Shown here one piece after another: positions 9,801-21,059 of a stretch of DNA of 41,955 nt (the stretch's first letter is position 1; each line of letters starts with the position of its first letter). The position numbers and the translations under genes are program-made. The stretch is from assembly GCA_009733575.1 (NCBI GenBank), contig ML769839.1, positions 1,895 through 43,849 on the forward strand, written 5' to 3'. Under the pieces are notes generated by a model. The model saw only the letters and a list, made by a program, of their open reading frames with translations. It searched no databases and was not told the DNA's origin. Source of the stretch: Gymnopus androsaceus JB14 (lineage: Eukaryota; Basidiomycota; Agaricomycetes; Agaricales; Omphalotaceae).

Positions 9801-10988
9801 ACGACAAGCGCAATGAGCTTGGAAACTACCAGCGAGTAAGCCGGCAGAGTCTCTCTCTCAATGTGCCTCATATGGTATTGCGTCCTAGATTATGAATATG
9901 AGCAAGATATCAACAGAACTAGAATGAATTACTCACCCCTTTGTAAGAGCCTCAACGACCGCCGGGTCAGCATTCTCAATAACGTCCATGCTGTGCAACA
10001 AGTAGCGAAACACCACTTGCCTCATTCTCAAGAGCAGCTCCTCGCACCGCCAGCATGACTCATCTTCTAGCTCTTCTCCTGCTTCTCGTTGCTGGGCTTT
10101 TGGAGGCTGCACTAATGAGAGAAGAAGTGCACGATAGTCTCTATCCACTTTGCTTTTCAACTTCATGATGCCCCTGTCAATGAGGAATTTTGTGTGTGGA
10201 CGCGGCATCCACTCGGGTATTGGAATCAATGGAGGTGATAACTGCGCAGCAGGAGGAGCAGGCTGCGAGATGACGCAGGCAGTTGATGCCACCCTTATGC
10301 GGAATGGTTGGAAAGCAGAACAGAAGAGTGGAATGGTCATGACAACATTGGCAGTACTACGTTCAATAGCATTGGTTGCTTGGTCCCTGGACGCACAATC
10401 AGCCGAACTTTTCAGATGCGACTTGAGACATTTTTTGCCTGTGCCTTTACTTGGTTTATAAAAACCATGACAGTGAGGGCACTCCAGCGTAGGCAAGGGT
10501 TTTTCGAACCCAGATAGGAGGCTAGGAAGTTCCATCCCGATTGTTCGATAAAAGATGGCATTGGGTTTCTCCTCGACTGATAGGCCAAAAGCCTCTACCA
10601 GATGGTCAATAAGCAAACTGAGTTTACCAAGTTGGCAGATAGCCTTCTTCCAAGAGACCAGTACAGCTCCATAGACTGCGGTGTCTATGGTTGGACGGGA
10701 TAAACAGTTGGTGACGGTTGAAAGAGGGAGCAGTGCTGAAGAACTCTGCAATACAATAGCATGCAATGGGGGTGAGTAATAACATCCAAGGTAAGTCAAT
10801 AGAATGCAGGAACTATTGACTAGTTCTGTTTTGGGGAGGTTAGGGGTTACCGCATGGTGGCACTTGTGAATGACATTTTCTGCGTGGAGAACATACGCCT
10901 TTCCTTCTGTGAGTAAAACAGCTCCTTTGACCTTAGACCAGCTGCCGCCGCTGCTGGAACAAGGAGGAAGAGTAGTAGAACGTTTCAT
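6848..10988 (-). CDS. Zinc-knuckle and tyrosine-recombinase-like protein, probably decayed
   Basis: One gene of about 1,150 codons in several exons, starting at the ATG at 10988. Joins I could verify: 10th-kb exon to the 9871 exon at about 9949/9890 (phase 2), and about 7770/7710. In order it has a Cys/His cluster (CPHCHGFYKPSKG, ending in C..SHLKSSADC), a long helical middle, an acidic Glu run (about 9320-9345), then LFWFG-VLRPL, THRQLISAVIREK (about 8200-8160) and AQHSRRTGDHLYA (about 8090-8050). The last three resemble the R..HxxR..H..Y layout of tyrosine recombinases and, from memory, the C-terminal module of fungal RecQ/OrsD-linked proteins. Breaks: a one-base frameshift near 8373 and a TGA near 9206. 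No helicase is present. Function is inferred only. Confidence 0.45.
6901..7110 (-). repeat. 90-bp tandem repeat coding an acidic tail
   Basis: Two copies start at 6901 and 6991, with a decayed third from 7081. Each encodes about 30 residues built on SEDELPT, IQ, RSRA-QRI and EDEG. It forms the C-terminal tail of the recombinase-like protein. The unit length is a multiple of three and the copies stay in frame. Confidence 0.7.
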
Positions 10989-12229
10989 GCAAGAGGGACA
11001 AGTGGCAATGATTTCTTAGATGATATTTCTGACTATAACAAGTTTCCCATCAGATATTAAGTTTCAGTTGGAGTGTCCTCGGAGATAAAATCGTTCTACA
11101 TTCTTACCTTTTACTTTTACATATTCTTACTGGCCCTGGCCATGCTGACTTGAATCTGCCGCAGAAATGCACTGATAATGCTGCTTTTGCTTGTTCCTTA
11201 CCAACTGCCATGAATCCTCATTGTAGTTCTCTTACGCACTTTCCTTTCCACTGAGTCATTGTAAAAGTAACCATTTCGCTCATGTGTTATCCCTTTCAGC
11301 TGCCCAATATCCTTTTCCCTCTGACATAGAGTGGCATCAGCAAAAGTGCACGCACATTGTGCTGAGGTAAAAGGAAAGACGAGGGCTCGCAGGCAACCTA
11401 GAGCCTCGTGCTGCTCACAAGAAGCAAATCCACTCGCATGTCCTCATGCCTACTAAAAGCTTAAAAGGGCGCACAAGCTATTGCTGCTCACGAGCAATAC
11501 AAGGAAGGGCGAGAAACCTGCCATTCAAGTGATTGAAGGAGGAAAATACAGTGGGATCTTTTATATACGGAGCTCGAAAAGAACACCTTCCAGACCAGTT
11601 GCACGCGGAATACTAGTACTCCCGTTCTACAGCTTTTCTACAGCATTCTCTGTGATAGAATAGCAGAGCAAGCCATTAAGCAATTGGTATACATACATAT
11701 CAGACTGTGTTCCAGCAGCCTGCGGGAACATGAGGCCGCCCTCTTCAACCAATCGGTGTAAAAAGCCGATAATCCATCATCCCAGCCTAGCTCTAGCATT
11801 GTATTGCGATACAGCCATAGATAGCATGGTGGACTTTCACTCCAGTCTCATTTTATGCTCCAGATAAGTAAATGATGTCAGCATTTGTAGTTCATGCTCT
11901 GGCGATGCTGAGTATACCGACACCATCAGAGTCGTTTTCAGCGGTGTATGCGAAACCCGTTCTGCACAAGCGAGAACTCTGTGCGGGTCGTTCTGAGCAC
12001 AAAGCTAGTGTAATATTTAGTTAAACAGCTATCAGCAGTTGAATCGGCGGAATGCAAACGTACAATCAGATTGAAATTTTCATTGAAACACCAGGTGAGT
12101 TACCATATCTCATCGATTCAATGCAACCCATCTATGACAAGACAGGTTATCTCGAGTTCACCTTGATTAACGCACAAATCGCAACGTACCCAAATTCATC
12201 GGAAAGCCATTCATTGATTTCCTTCGCCT
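10989..12229. other. Intergenic region, no gene recognised
   Basis: About 1.2 kb upstream of the minus-strand recombinase-like gene. It holds only short frames (for example 60 codons at 11481-11663) without introns or family resemblance. The promoter of the minus-strand gene should lie just above 10988. I see no clear TATA box there. Confidence 0.4.
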
Positions 12230-12538
12230 TCAATAGCTTTTCGCTGCCTTGAAAGTTGCGGAAGACAATTGTGTCTTCGCCAGATCCTTTCTATCGATCT
12301 GATCCAAGATACGATTGTAGGCGTCTTTGAAGACTGTGCGCATGGAGGCGATCGAGGTCGTCGATGATATGGTATATGCCGGCGAGTGTGAGTCCGATAG
12401 CTTCAAGAAGCCTGCTGTTGCATTCTGCGCATGACGGTAGATAGAGGCATTTAGAAGACTATTGGGTTCAAATGTGAAGCAAGCAGTAGGGATGTTCTCG
12501 TTAGCCTGGTGTGCCATTGCGAAGGATTTGAGGTTCAA
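12230..12538 (-). CDS. Hypothetical small protein
   Basis: A 102-codon frame starting at 12538 (MNLKSFAMAHQANENIPTA). The composition is plausible for real coding and differs from nearby random frames, but I recognise no domain and cannot tell whether it is a whole gene or an exon. It is divergently placed from the metallopeptidase relic that starts near 12990. Confidence 0.25.
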   Translation of the reverse strand: MNLKSFAMAHQANENIPTACFTFEPNSLLNASIYRHAQNATAGFLKLSDSHSPAYTISSTTSIASMRTVFKDAYNRILDQIDRKDLAKTQLSSATFKAAKSY

Positions 12539-12989
12539 GTAAGTGAAGGAGGGAGATACCAGCGCATCTTATATGTCGCTGTTCACGGAATTGACAACAG
12601 GGCTTGAGCGGAGCCTTCCCCAAGTCAAGTCACGCACGATGGAACTCGAACGGAGCCATAGAGGTCTTTACGATTCAATCGCACTGATTTGCTAGTCAGA
12701 GCTTGTGAATAAGATACGAAGGATAGCTCCGTGGTCCGTCCTGCAGGAGAGGTGGATTGCGACTGGCAGTGGGAGGCTAGCGCTACTGTCAAAACACCAA
12801 TCAAACCGCGTAGCGCGTAGAGAGAGTTGATGTAGATAAGATAAGATTAAAAACTCTTTTTCCCATCCACCAAACCTGGGTGTATGTTGGTTTGCAGAAG
12901 GACATTACGCCTTTGGCCAATACTTGGACATAAAAAGACTCTGGGATGCACTATTTCTGCCGGCCTCTTAGCTGTTAGCCTCAGATCAT

Positions 12990-15900
12990 ATGGAGAATCC
13001 GGGGCCTACCGATCAAGTGCCATACGCTCTTAAACAAATTCAGATGCGAACTTTGGCCACAGCTTCTTCATTTCATTTTTCTTCCATTGCACCAAAGATG
13101 TCCATCAAACCTCCTCAGCCAGCACCATCTTGGGACCATCGTCCAGAAGATATAGGTACTATAATCAAGGACTTAATTGCCAAAGATTGGTCTATCCAGG
13201 ACAAGATCGCTGCGTTACCTCGAGAAGACTGCAATTTCGAATCTGTAAAGTAATTTACGCATTCATCATGTTCTCTTGTACTGACAGCTCTATAGGTCTT
13301 TGTAAGCCGCAAGGCCTCACTTCTCAGAGCTATCAATAAGCTCATCATCCTGAATAGGTTGCTCTCTCTGAGGCAGAGACTAACTTCGATGCCATCGCAG
13401 AACCTCTTTCGTTCTATCAAGTATGTGGCTCTTTCTGTTCATGTTACGCTGCCAGCCTGACTATCCAAAGAACGTCTCTGCAGACAAAGCTCTTTGTGAT
13501 GCATCAAATGAAGCTGAAGTCTTGTTCGCGACTACGGCATAGAATCGTCTATGCGGATTGATGTCTATCAAGCCAAGGTTGCTGCAGAAAAGAATATCAA
13601 GGAATCGGGGAAATGGGAGAAGCTGACTGCAGAAGAAGTACGTTTGGTTGAGAAACTGGTACGTGAATGCCTCAGTTTCCACATCCGTCTATCTGATTTG
13701 AATTGGTAGATCCTGGACGGCACTCGTTCAGGTTTGGCTCTCTCAGAGGAAAAGCGAAACCAGTTGATGACGTTAACGAAGGAGCTCTCTCAACTCTGTT
13801 TGGAATTCAGCGTGAGCGCGTCAATGTATTGTTAAGCCATTTCCGCTGCTAATGAGAAAACAGAATAACTTCAACAAGGAAGATGCATGTTGCTCCCATC
13901 ATCGTTCATCCCCAATGTCTTACAACTTTACAGGAAAGGATTACGTTCACTGCTAAACAACTTGACGGTGTACCGGCCAACGTTGTATTGGGATACATGA
14001 AGCGCACTCAGGGCTCAGAGGAAGTCTACGATGTGACCTCAAAAACTCCTGACATTTTCCCAATCGTAAGCCATGTCTTCTTGCCAATCTAGTAGCTGAG
14101 TACTCATCGGCTTTGTAGTTTAAATTCGCCAAGAATCCAGAGACTCGACGCCCGACGCCAGGCATTCGAGGGATACGAGTCTCGTTTGGAAGTCAACGTT
14201 CCGCTTTTGAGCAAAGCTCTTGGTATTCGACGTCAACTCGCAAGCCTACTCGGCTACAAAACCTGGCAAGTGTCTCCTTAGTTGGCCAATTACTGGGTTT
14301 AACTTGGACAATAGGGCTGACTACATCACGGAAGTGAAGATGATCAAAAACGGCAAAGGTGTCACAGACATATGGCCCTCATTTTCCGGTCTCAATTTTA
14401 CTTCTCATTATTTCCTACTTAGTTCCTAGACGACCTCGAGGAAAAGCTTCGCCCAGTGGGTGTCAAAGATCGAGAAACCCTCCTCGCGTTGAAAAAGAAG
14501 GAGCACGAAGAGCTTGGACTGCCTTTCGATGGCAAATTCTATATATGGGACTACCGCTACTACGATCGCAAATTCATTGAAGAATCTTTGGACCTTGACG
14601 ACATGCTCGTAAAAGAGTATTTCCCTGTCACCGTAGTAGTTCCAACCATTCTTGAAATCTATCAGAACTTGCTTGGTGTAAGATTTGAGGAGATCAATGG
14701 GACTACTTGGCATCCCGGTGCGTGTTCCAAGTGTGGGTTTCGCGCATATTAACCCGTCCCTTGTTAATAGAGGTCCAGCAATTCTCTGTATGGGAGAAGG
14801 ATAGCAAGGACGAGTCTGGGTTCATTGGCTATTGTTACCTTGACTTGTATCCCCGTGGTGAGTTTCTTCCTTCTTCGCTTGTCGATAGGCAGTTCTCAAA
14901 TCTCTCTTGCAGGTGGAAAATACTCGCACGCCGCCGTTTGGCCTCTTCTTCCAGGTTATGACCACGCGGATGGAAAATGTAGCTATCCGATCGCAGCCAT
15001 GGTTGCTAATCTTGCAAAACCCACCCCCGACAAGCCAGCCTTAATGCGACACGACAACGTTGTGACTTTCTTCCACGAGATGGGCCACGTCTTCCACGGT
15101 CTATTAAGTCGTACAAAATTCTCCCGGTTCCATGGTACTAGGTAATTCTGTCTTGTATCAACATTGGAATCATGTATTGACCTTTGAATAGTGTTGCACG
15201 CGACTTTGTCGAGGCACCAAGTCAGATGCTTGAGTGAGTAACTTTCTTCATCGCAAGTAGCATTCAACTGACATGTGTTCCAGGAACTGGTGACTTGTCA
15301 ACTTGCCTGCCAGATAACGTTCAACTAACATCGCTTCAGGTGATGGGAACCAAAGGTTTTGGAGAAGATGTCAAGCCATTTCAAAACTAAACAACCTCTT
15401 TCTCCCGAACTGATCACCAAGCTTGTCAAGAGGTTCGCGCATTAATTTTTTCCTTGTTTAGAAGTTGTGTTCACAACATTTATCAGCCGCTACGTGAATG
15501 TTGGTTTATTCTACTTGCGTCAGGTTTTCTTCGCCAAGTTTGACATCAAAGTTCATACCTCTTCCGGTACGCGGCCATTCATGCGATTAGCTCCAATTGT
15601 TGAATTATTTCTCAGAGGACGAGGTGTAACCCGCCGTTTTGGGGCTCGCTTCGCGAGTCTATCTCGTTGGTCAAATCAGGGAAGCCCACCCCTGGCCAAG
15701 GTGTGTCAGGCTACCGAAGAGAAATGCATAGCAGCTCATGTACTCTCCACAGGCACTTTTGGTCATATCACTGGAGGTTATGATGCTAGGTATTATGGCT
15801 ACACGTATGTTCAGCTCAGTCTACGGCCCATAAATCCAGCTCACAGAAATTTCTGCCTCTTAGTTACTCTTTGGTGTTTGCCGCCGACATGTATGGTGAG

Positions 15901-16193
15901 TAAAAACTATGCGATGAATAATGCTCAGTTGAAACTAATTAATCTTTGTAGCCACTGTATTCAAAGCTGATCCTTTGGACCCTTCTCGAGGACAGCGTTA
16001 CTGCGAAAAGATTCTTTTTCCCGGTGGCTCGCATGAGGAATTGGATTCGTTGAAGGTGAGTTACTTTTCGGATACAAGTTGTAGATGGTTCATTGACATG
16101 AACACGAAACTATAGGATTTCTTGGGTCGGGAACCAAACTCTAAGGCATTCTTGAATGAATTGTTTGGCTCTGGGAGTTCAGCCAATCTTTAA
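12990..16193 (+). pseudogene. M3 family zinc metallopeptidase (thimet oligopeptidase/saccharolysin type), inactivated
   Basis: Exons can be followed from APSWDHRPEDIG through GKWEKLTAEEVRLVEKL, GVPANVVLGYMKRT, DYRYYDRKFIEESLDL, FFHEMGHVFHGLLS (the HExGH zinc site, about 15075-15105) to GSGSSANL and a TAA at 16191. This is a near full-length cytosolic/mitochondrial oligopeptidase of about 680 residues; an upstream ATG (13045, MRTLATASSF) could give a targeting peptide. Introns are about 49-60 nt. Lesions: one-base loss near 13525; frame break near 13890; 7-bp duplication 14146-14159; intron 14370-14422 starts AT instead of GT; in-frame TGA 15341-15343 where a Cys codon is expected; scrambled coding 15600-15660. 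Intron 14266-14314 uses a GC donor. Confidence 0.85.
13296..13301 (+). other. Possible 6-nt micro-exon in the M3 gene
   Basis: The six bases GTCTTT lie between an upstream intron ending TATAG (13291-13295) and a downstream intron starting GTAAGC (13302) and ending GAATAG before 13366. Joining ...FES, VF and VALSEAE gives the continuous family sequence. The alternative is that an indel has created this appearance. Confidence 0.4.
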
Positions 16194-18578
16194 GTAAGAA
16201 TGTGTATCATAGTATTTACATACTAAAATGACCGCAAAGAAAGGGCGCTTATTTCGAAAGCTTACTAGTAGTAACGAGATCGGTACATTCATCAAACTTT
16301 TTCAAGGATACCTCGTTAGCCTACTCAGGAACTTCCAAATTCCTTCCAAGGTTCCCATAGAGTGACATTCTCCCCCGCTTCCCACCAGTCTCAAAAAGTG
16401 GTTTTAAGTTATGTCGGAGAACCTCCACATTCGGACATGTCCAGGCCTCTTTGTAGTGGTCAAGAAAAGGAAACGCATTTTGGCGGCTATTCTCTTTTGT
16501 GAACTGGGTACGGTCATTGAGTTTTTCGTGTTGTCGCTGTGTTGGCGGCGTTTTCTCCTCTCTCTCAGAAGGCAATTCATTTGATTTGAAGCCCTGTTTG
16601 CATTGAATATATTCTAGACGTTGTTTGAAGATATGGTACAAGAGACTCACCCTGTTCTCTCGCTCTTGTGAATCTGACCGTGACTGTGAGTGCTGGGACT
16701 CCTTCCAAGATTTGGATAACCTCTCGACCTTTGCTCTGAGCCTCTCCCGAAAGTCAACGAGCTGCTGAGCTTCCCAATCATTTTTAGACTGACAATCGCT
16801 GGGACCTTCTTTCTGATGAAGATGGCTACAGGTAAGCGCAAGACAATGGCGAAATAGGAGCTTACAGAAATATTGTGGAAGTACTCTGCCTTCTGAACAA
16901 AGACCTGAGCGAAATGTATAAGGTATATACCGCAGTCGCAGAAATTGGGCTGCGTGGGTACCTAAATTTGCAACCTATCAGCGAAATTGAGCGACGAAGG
17001 TTTGGGAAACTGACAGTAAGATTTTTATACCGAGCTTGCCTCAGATACTCGACACTCTTCTTATCCTTCGCTTCCGCCTGGAGATATTTCAAAAGGACAG
17101 TACCAACTTTCGGATGCTCCTCGCCCAGTGAGTCCAGAATGAAAACTATAGTTCTGTACACCCATATACCATTTTAGAACCAATACCCGAAAGAAAAGTC
17201 AGACAAACATACTGATGGTCATTATTATTGAGGTCAAAGGGCAGCCCGTGTTGGGCAGGAGGTACGAGAATGTATTCCGGATAGTATATAATGGCGAGAT
17301 ACCAATGCATACTATCATGTAACCTATTGAACACAACAGACGGCGCAATATGACAAGGCTTCTTACTTTTCGTTAATAGGTACGATGATGAATTTCTTGT
17401 CAAATATGTCAACCTTTGAGGTCCAACTTTGCACGCTTCGATAACCTTCATCAAGGCTAGCAACGTAATTGGAAAGTTATGTAGCAAATATAAAAGGCGA
17501 AGTGTCCCTTACTCTTTCTTGTTCAGTTTTTTGTAGAAGAAAGAGTTGAAGATGTGTATTTGGCCTGCTAAATCCGGGTTCTCTGCCACGAGTTCGTTTA
17601 GCCATAGTCTAAATAGAAAGTGAGCGCTTTGAATAGGAAGTAGGGATGAACATTGGCCAACCTCAGGCCGAATTCGATCAGAGTGTCGTTGAGGAATTCA
17701 TTCGGAAGGAGTCGATTGTAGTCGGTGTTCGTGATATTCAACACACCAGCGGTTACCGCTGGATAAGTCAAAATTCTGTACCGGAATATCAGAGCCAAGA
17801 AATACCCCAAAACTGTAAACGATGAACATCTCATCTGCTCTTCGGAAGGCTGATTGTTCGCTTGAGAAGGTCTTGCTTGCTGCTGAGGTGTCGACTGACG
17901 AGGGGCGGTAGCGTTGTTTTCAGACGTACTGTTGGGTTGTCAATTCATCTGCAATAAGATATAAAGGCAGAGTTACACACGAAGAAGATTGACGACTGGT
18001 GTAGGTCGTTTCTGGAGTGGGTGGAGGGGAAGATGGTTCCTTGTCTATCTGGTTATTTCATTCGCCGGATACAGGTGGTTCATCATAAACAAAACTTTTG
18101 ACATCTGTGAAGCTTTCGTTTCGGGGATTCACTTCCACGAATGTCTCATTAGCGATTTCGGAAGCTTTCTCAGTGGCGGACCAGAGGATGCGATTTGCAC
18201 CTGGCCCAAAAGCCTCTGAAAAGTCCCCTTGGAGTGTACGTCTGCAAAGATCTCCGAACTCTTTATATGCTTCCTCTGACCAGTCAGGATTTCCAGTATC
18301 GAACTTGAGGGTTACACGGCCTATACCTAGCTCACCTGCAAGACGGTTAGGAAACATTTCCAATTGAGATTTGAGAATTACCTGGCTTGAAAGTGTTTCC
18401 TTCTAGATCCTTTCCGATACCTTTATGCCTCTGATTTGGTGGTAAAGGCTTGGTAGAAAATCTGATACAGGGCTGTGCATCTCGAGATCCGAACTACATG
18501 AGATATGATGTGAAAAATCACTTCCAGTATCATGAACGACCTACCTCCATAGACTTCACCACTTGGGCAAATGTGACT

Positions 18579-19428
18579 ATGGCCATAATACTGTAAAATA
18601 ATTCATTCATGCAAAATCTGGTGAAGTTAGATCAAACATCAAATTCTCAACGATGTTAGATTTTCGGCATGCGCGGGGAATGTTAGATATTTCGCGCACA
18701 TGGCGAAGTTTGATTTTCAATGTTAAATTTTCGACGGTGTTAGATTTTCCGCGGGCGCGACGACGTTAGGTTTTCTACAATGTTCCATAGTTCCTAAAAG
18801 TATGGGCGCTAAATTAGATTTAGCACTGAATCAATATGCCTCTTCCGGGTCCTTCCTCTTTCGGTATGGTAGATAACGCCACATGACCTAACGTAGAGGG
18901 TACGAATTAGGGAAATAAGATATTGAAACCGTTATTTCTCTAAGTCCATCATGCGCGTCGGTCACTGCCCCGCTGGTGCGCCTTCACGCTCTGTTCAATG
19001 ACTTCAAGTCCAGTAGTTAATTTGTAGTAACAGTTTAAGTAATAAGTATTAGTACAGTTATACTAATTTCTAAAGGTCATTGGGGAAAATAAGTTTACTC
19101 ATCCCCAACTCATCCCTACATTGTCATAACTCTATCATCATGTTAGGTCATGTGGCGTTATCTGCAGTACAAAAAGAGGAAGGACCCCGGAAGAGGCATA
19201 ACGATTCAGTGCTAAATCTAATTTAGCGCCCATACTTACTAGGAACTATGGAACATCATAGAAAACCTACCGTCGTCGCGCCCGCGGAAAATCTAACATT
19301 GTCGAAATTTTAACATTGAAAATCAAACTTCACCGTGTGCGCGAAATATCTAACATCCCCCGCGCATGCCGAAAATCTAACTTCGCCAGATTTTGCATGA
19401 ATGAATTATTTTACAGTATTATGGCCAT
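18579..19428. mobile_element. 850-bp foldback element with 8-bp target duplication (hAT-like)
   Basis: Long inverted arms: left about 18579-18892, right about 19143-19428. Ends are ATGGCCATAATACTG and its complement. Flanks are ATGTGACT (18571-18578) and ATGTGACA (19429-19436), a 7/8 match to an 8-bp duplication, which is typical of hAT transposons. Each arm carries several copies of a GTTAGATTTTC-like word spaced 25-35 bp, as in transposase-binding subterminal repeats. The left arm has about 30 bp extra containing one more repeat. The 250-bp centre has no transposase, so the element is non-autonomous. Confidence 0.75.
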
Positions 19429-19461
19429 ATGTGACATCCTCCTTATATTTCCCTGGGCCTA

Positions 19462-20115
19462 CAGTGGTGCCAGAAATTAACCGAACAGCATGTTTACCCA
19501 TATAGCAAGCATCTAACAGTTTCAAAAAACTTGTAGATATATGTTTTCATGACCTGCGAGTTCATTTCTGAAGTCAGTTTATTGCCATATTTAGTAATTT
19601 CTGAGTTATACGCAAATTTATAATGATTTTAAAAGGGTGCTCTGCAGGAACTGACTTTCAGAAAAAATGAGTATAACCACTGAAATCTACATGAAAAATA
19701 GCATAGGATGGCATTTTGTTTTATTCAAATTGATTCATGTAATGCTGCTCAATCTTGCTTCCAAAACTCTTATTTTGGGCTATTTTTGCTCAAAATACAA
19801 AAAATAGCCAACTTGCGGGTGGAATTTCTCCACAACGCATGTATAGATTTATATGAAAAAAAATGCTATCCTATGCTATTTTTTATGTAGATTTCAGTGG
19901 TGATACTCATTTTTGCTGAAAATCAGTTCCTGCAGAGCACCCTTTTAAAACCATTATAAATTTGTCCATAACTCGGAAATTACTGAATATGGCAATAAAC
20001 TGAGTTCAGAAATGAACTCGCAGGTCATGAAAACATATATCTACAACTTTTTTGAAACTGTTAGATGCTTGCTATATGGGTAAACATGCTGTTCGGTTAA
20101 TTTCTGGCACCACTG
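19462..20115. mobile_element. 654-bp Tc1/mariner-like foldback element
   Basis: Inverted arms of about 255 bp start CAGTGGTGCCAGAAATTAAC at 19462 and end with the complement at 20115. They are flanked by TA at 19460-19461 and 20116-20117. The TA duplication and CAGTG terminus fit the Tc1/mariner superfamily. The arms differ at only a few positions, so insertion is probably recent. The 140-bp centre carries no transposase. Confidence 0.8.
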
Positions 20116-21059
20116 TATGATAGTGAAGTGACGGAGGGGAGTTTGACGATTCGGAGGAGGTTTAAAATCCAACAAATAGCCTCCTTCGAGGTGATTGTAT
20201 CCAATGTATAGTGCCTTGAGAGGCAATGATTTGAACCCTTTGCAAAGCAATGTTGTGGGGGCTGTAGCAATTGGATCGGCATGGGTTTCCACCGTATTGA
20301 ACTGATTCTGTACTGAGATGAGCAAGATAACTGGCAGAACAGGAACAAACCTTCAGTAGTGGTTGGTATTTTGGCTTCATACCATTTCTGACATCAACAT
20401 TGCTCAAATTGACTTGTTTCCCCTTTATTTTCTTGACTTGAGCCCTGACAAAGCCTTGCTTCAAAGATTCCTTCAACACTGGTTCTGAAAAATCGTCGAT
20501 TATGGAAGTCTGAGATGAGTGGCTTAGAGATGATGGTTTGGGCTTGAGATTTTCCTCGAGCCAACGGGAATGGAGTCCATCTGGAAACACAGATGCTTGA
20601 ACATCTTCCTCCTCGCTGCTAATAGGCACAGGCTCTTTGCCAGTACTTCTCCTTCCCTTCCAAACTTCTACACGACTGGCAGGGGCTTGCTTGAATGCGG
20701 ATTGATATAAGGATGGTCCTGCGACAGGCTGATCACCCTCATCACTGTCAATTTTGACGTAGGATATATCGGGCTGAAGAAGTGGTTCTATAGTCGTTTT
20801 GTAAGTGTCAAATGAGAAAGGGATATGGTACGCACTGGTGGTTTTCTGGCACTCTGCTGGACAATCCGTAGGGGTTCTTTGATTCTTTTGGGTCCCGGAT
20901 GAAGACTTGAGTTGTCTTGAATTGTCCTTGAATCTTCCACCGTTAAATGGGTTCATTTTCTAATACAGTCTCATCTCAGACGGGGTTTCTTTGACAAAGA
21001 TAAGATCGCACATAAGAAGGTATTGGAATAGGTGTAGCAGGATCCCTCCATCTAGAAAG

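Larger units (their letters stand above)
16321..20956 (-). pseudogene. Ulp1-like (C48) SUMO protease gene, interrupted by two transposons
   Basis: Starts MNPFNGGRFKD at 20956. A disordered N-terminus is followed by a region beginning LPLKALYIGYNHLEGGYLL, then the Ulp1 domain: LLPNEFLNDTLIEFGL, FFYKKLN, DKKFIIVPINEN, MHWYLAIIYYPEYIL (catalytic His, about 17300), VFILDSLG (Asp, about 17140) and TQPNFCDCGIYLIH (Gln and catalytic Cys, about 16935). A coiled-coil tail (DFRERLRAKVERLSK) ends at the stop at 16321. At least eight short GT-AG introns are intact. All catalytic residues are present. Breaks: foldback elements at 19462-20115 and 18579-19428 inside one exon, and an in-frame TGA at 18058-18060. 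The family removes SUMO from proteins in the nucleus. Confidence 0.8.
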
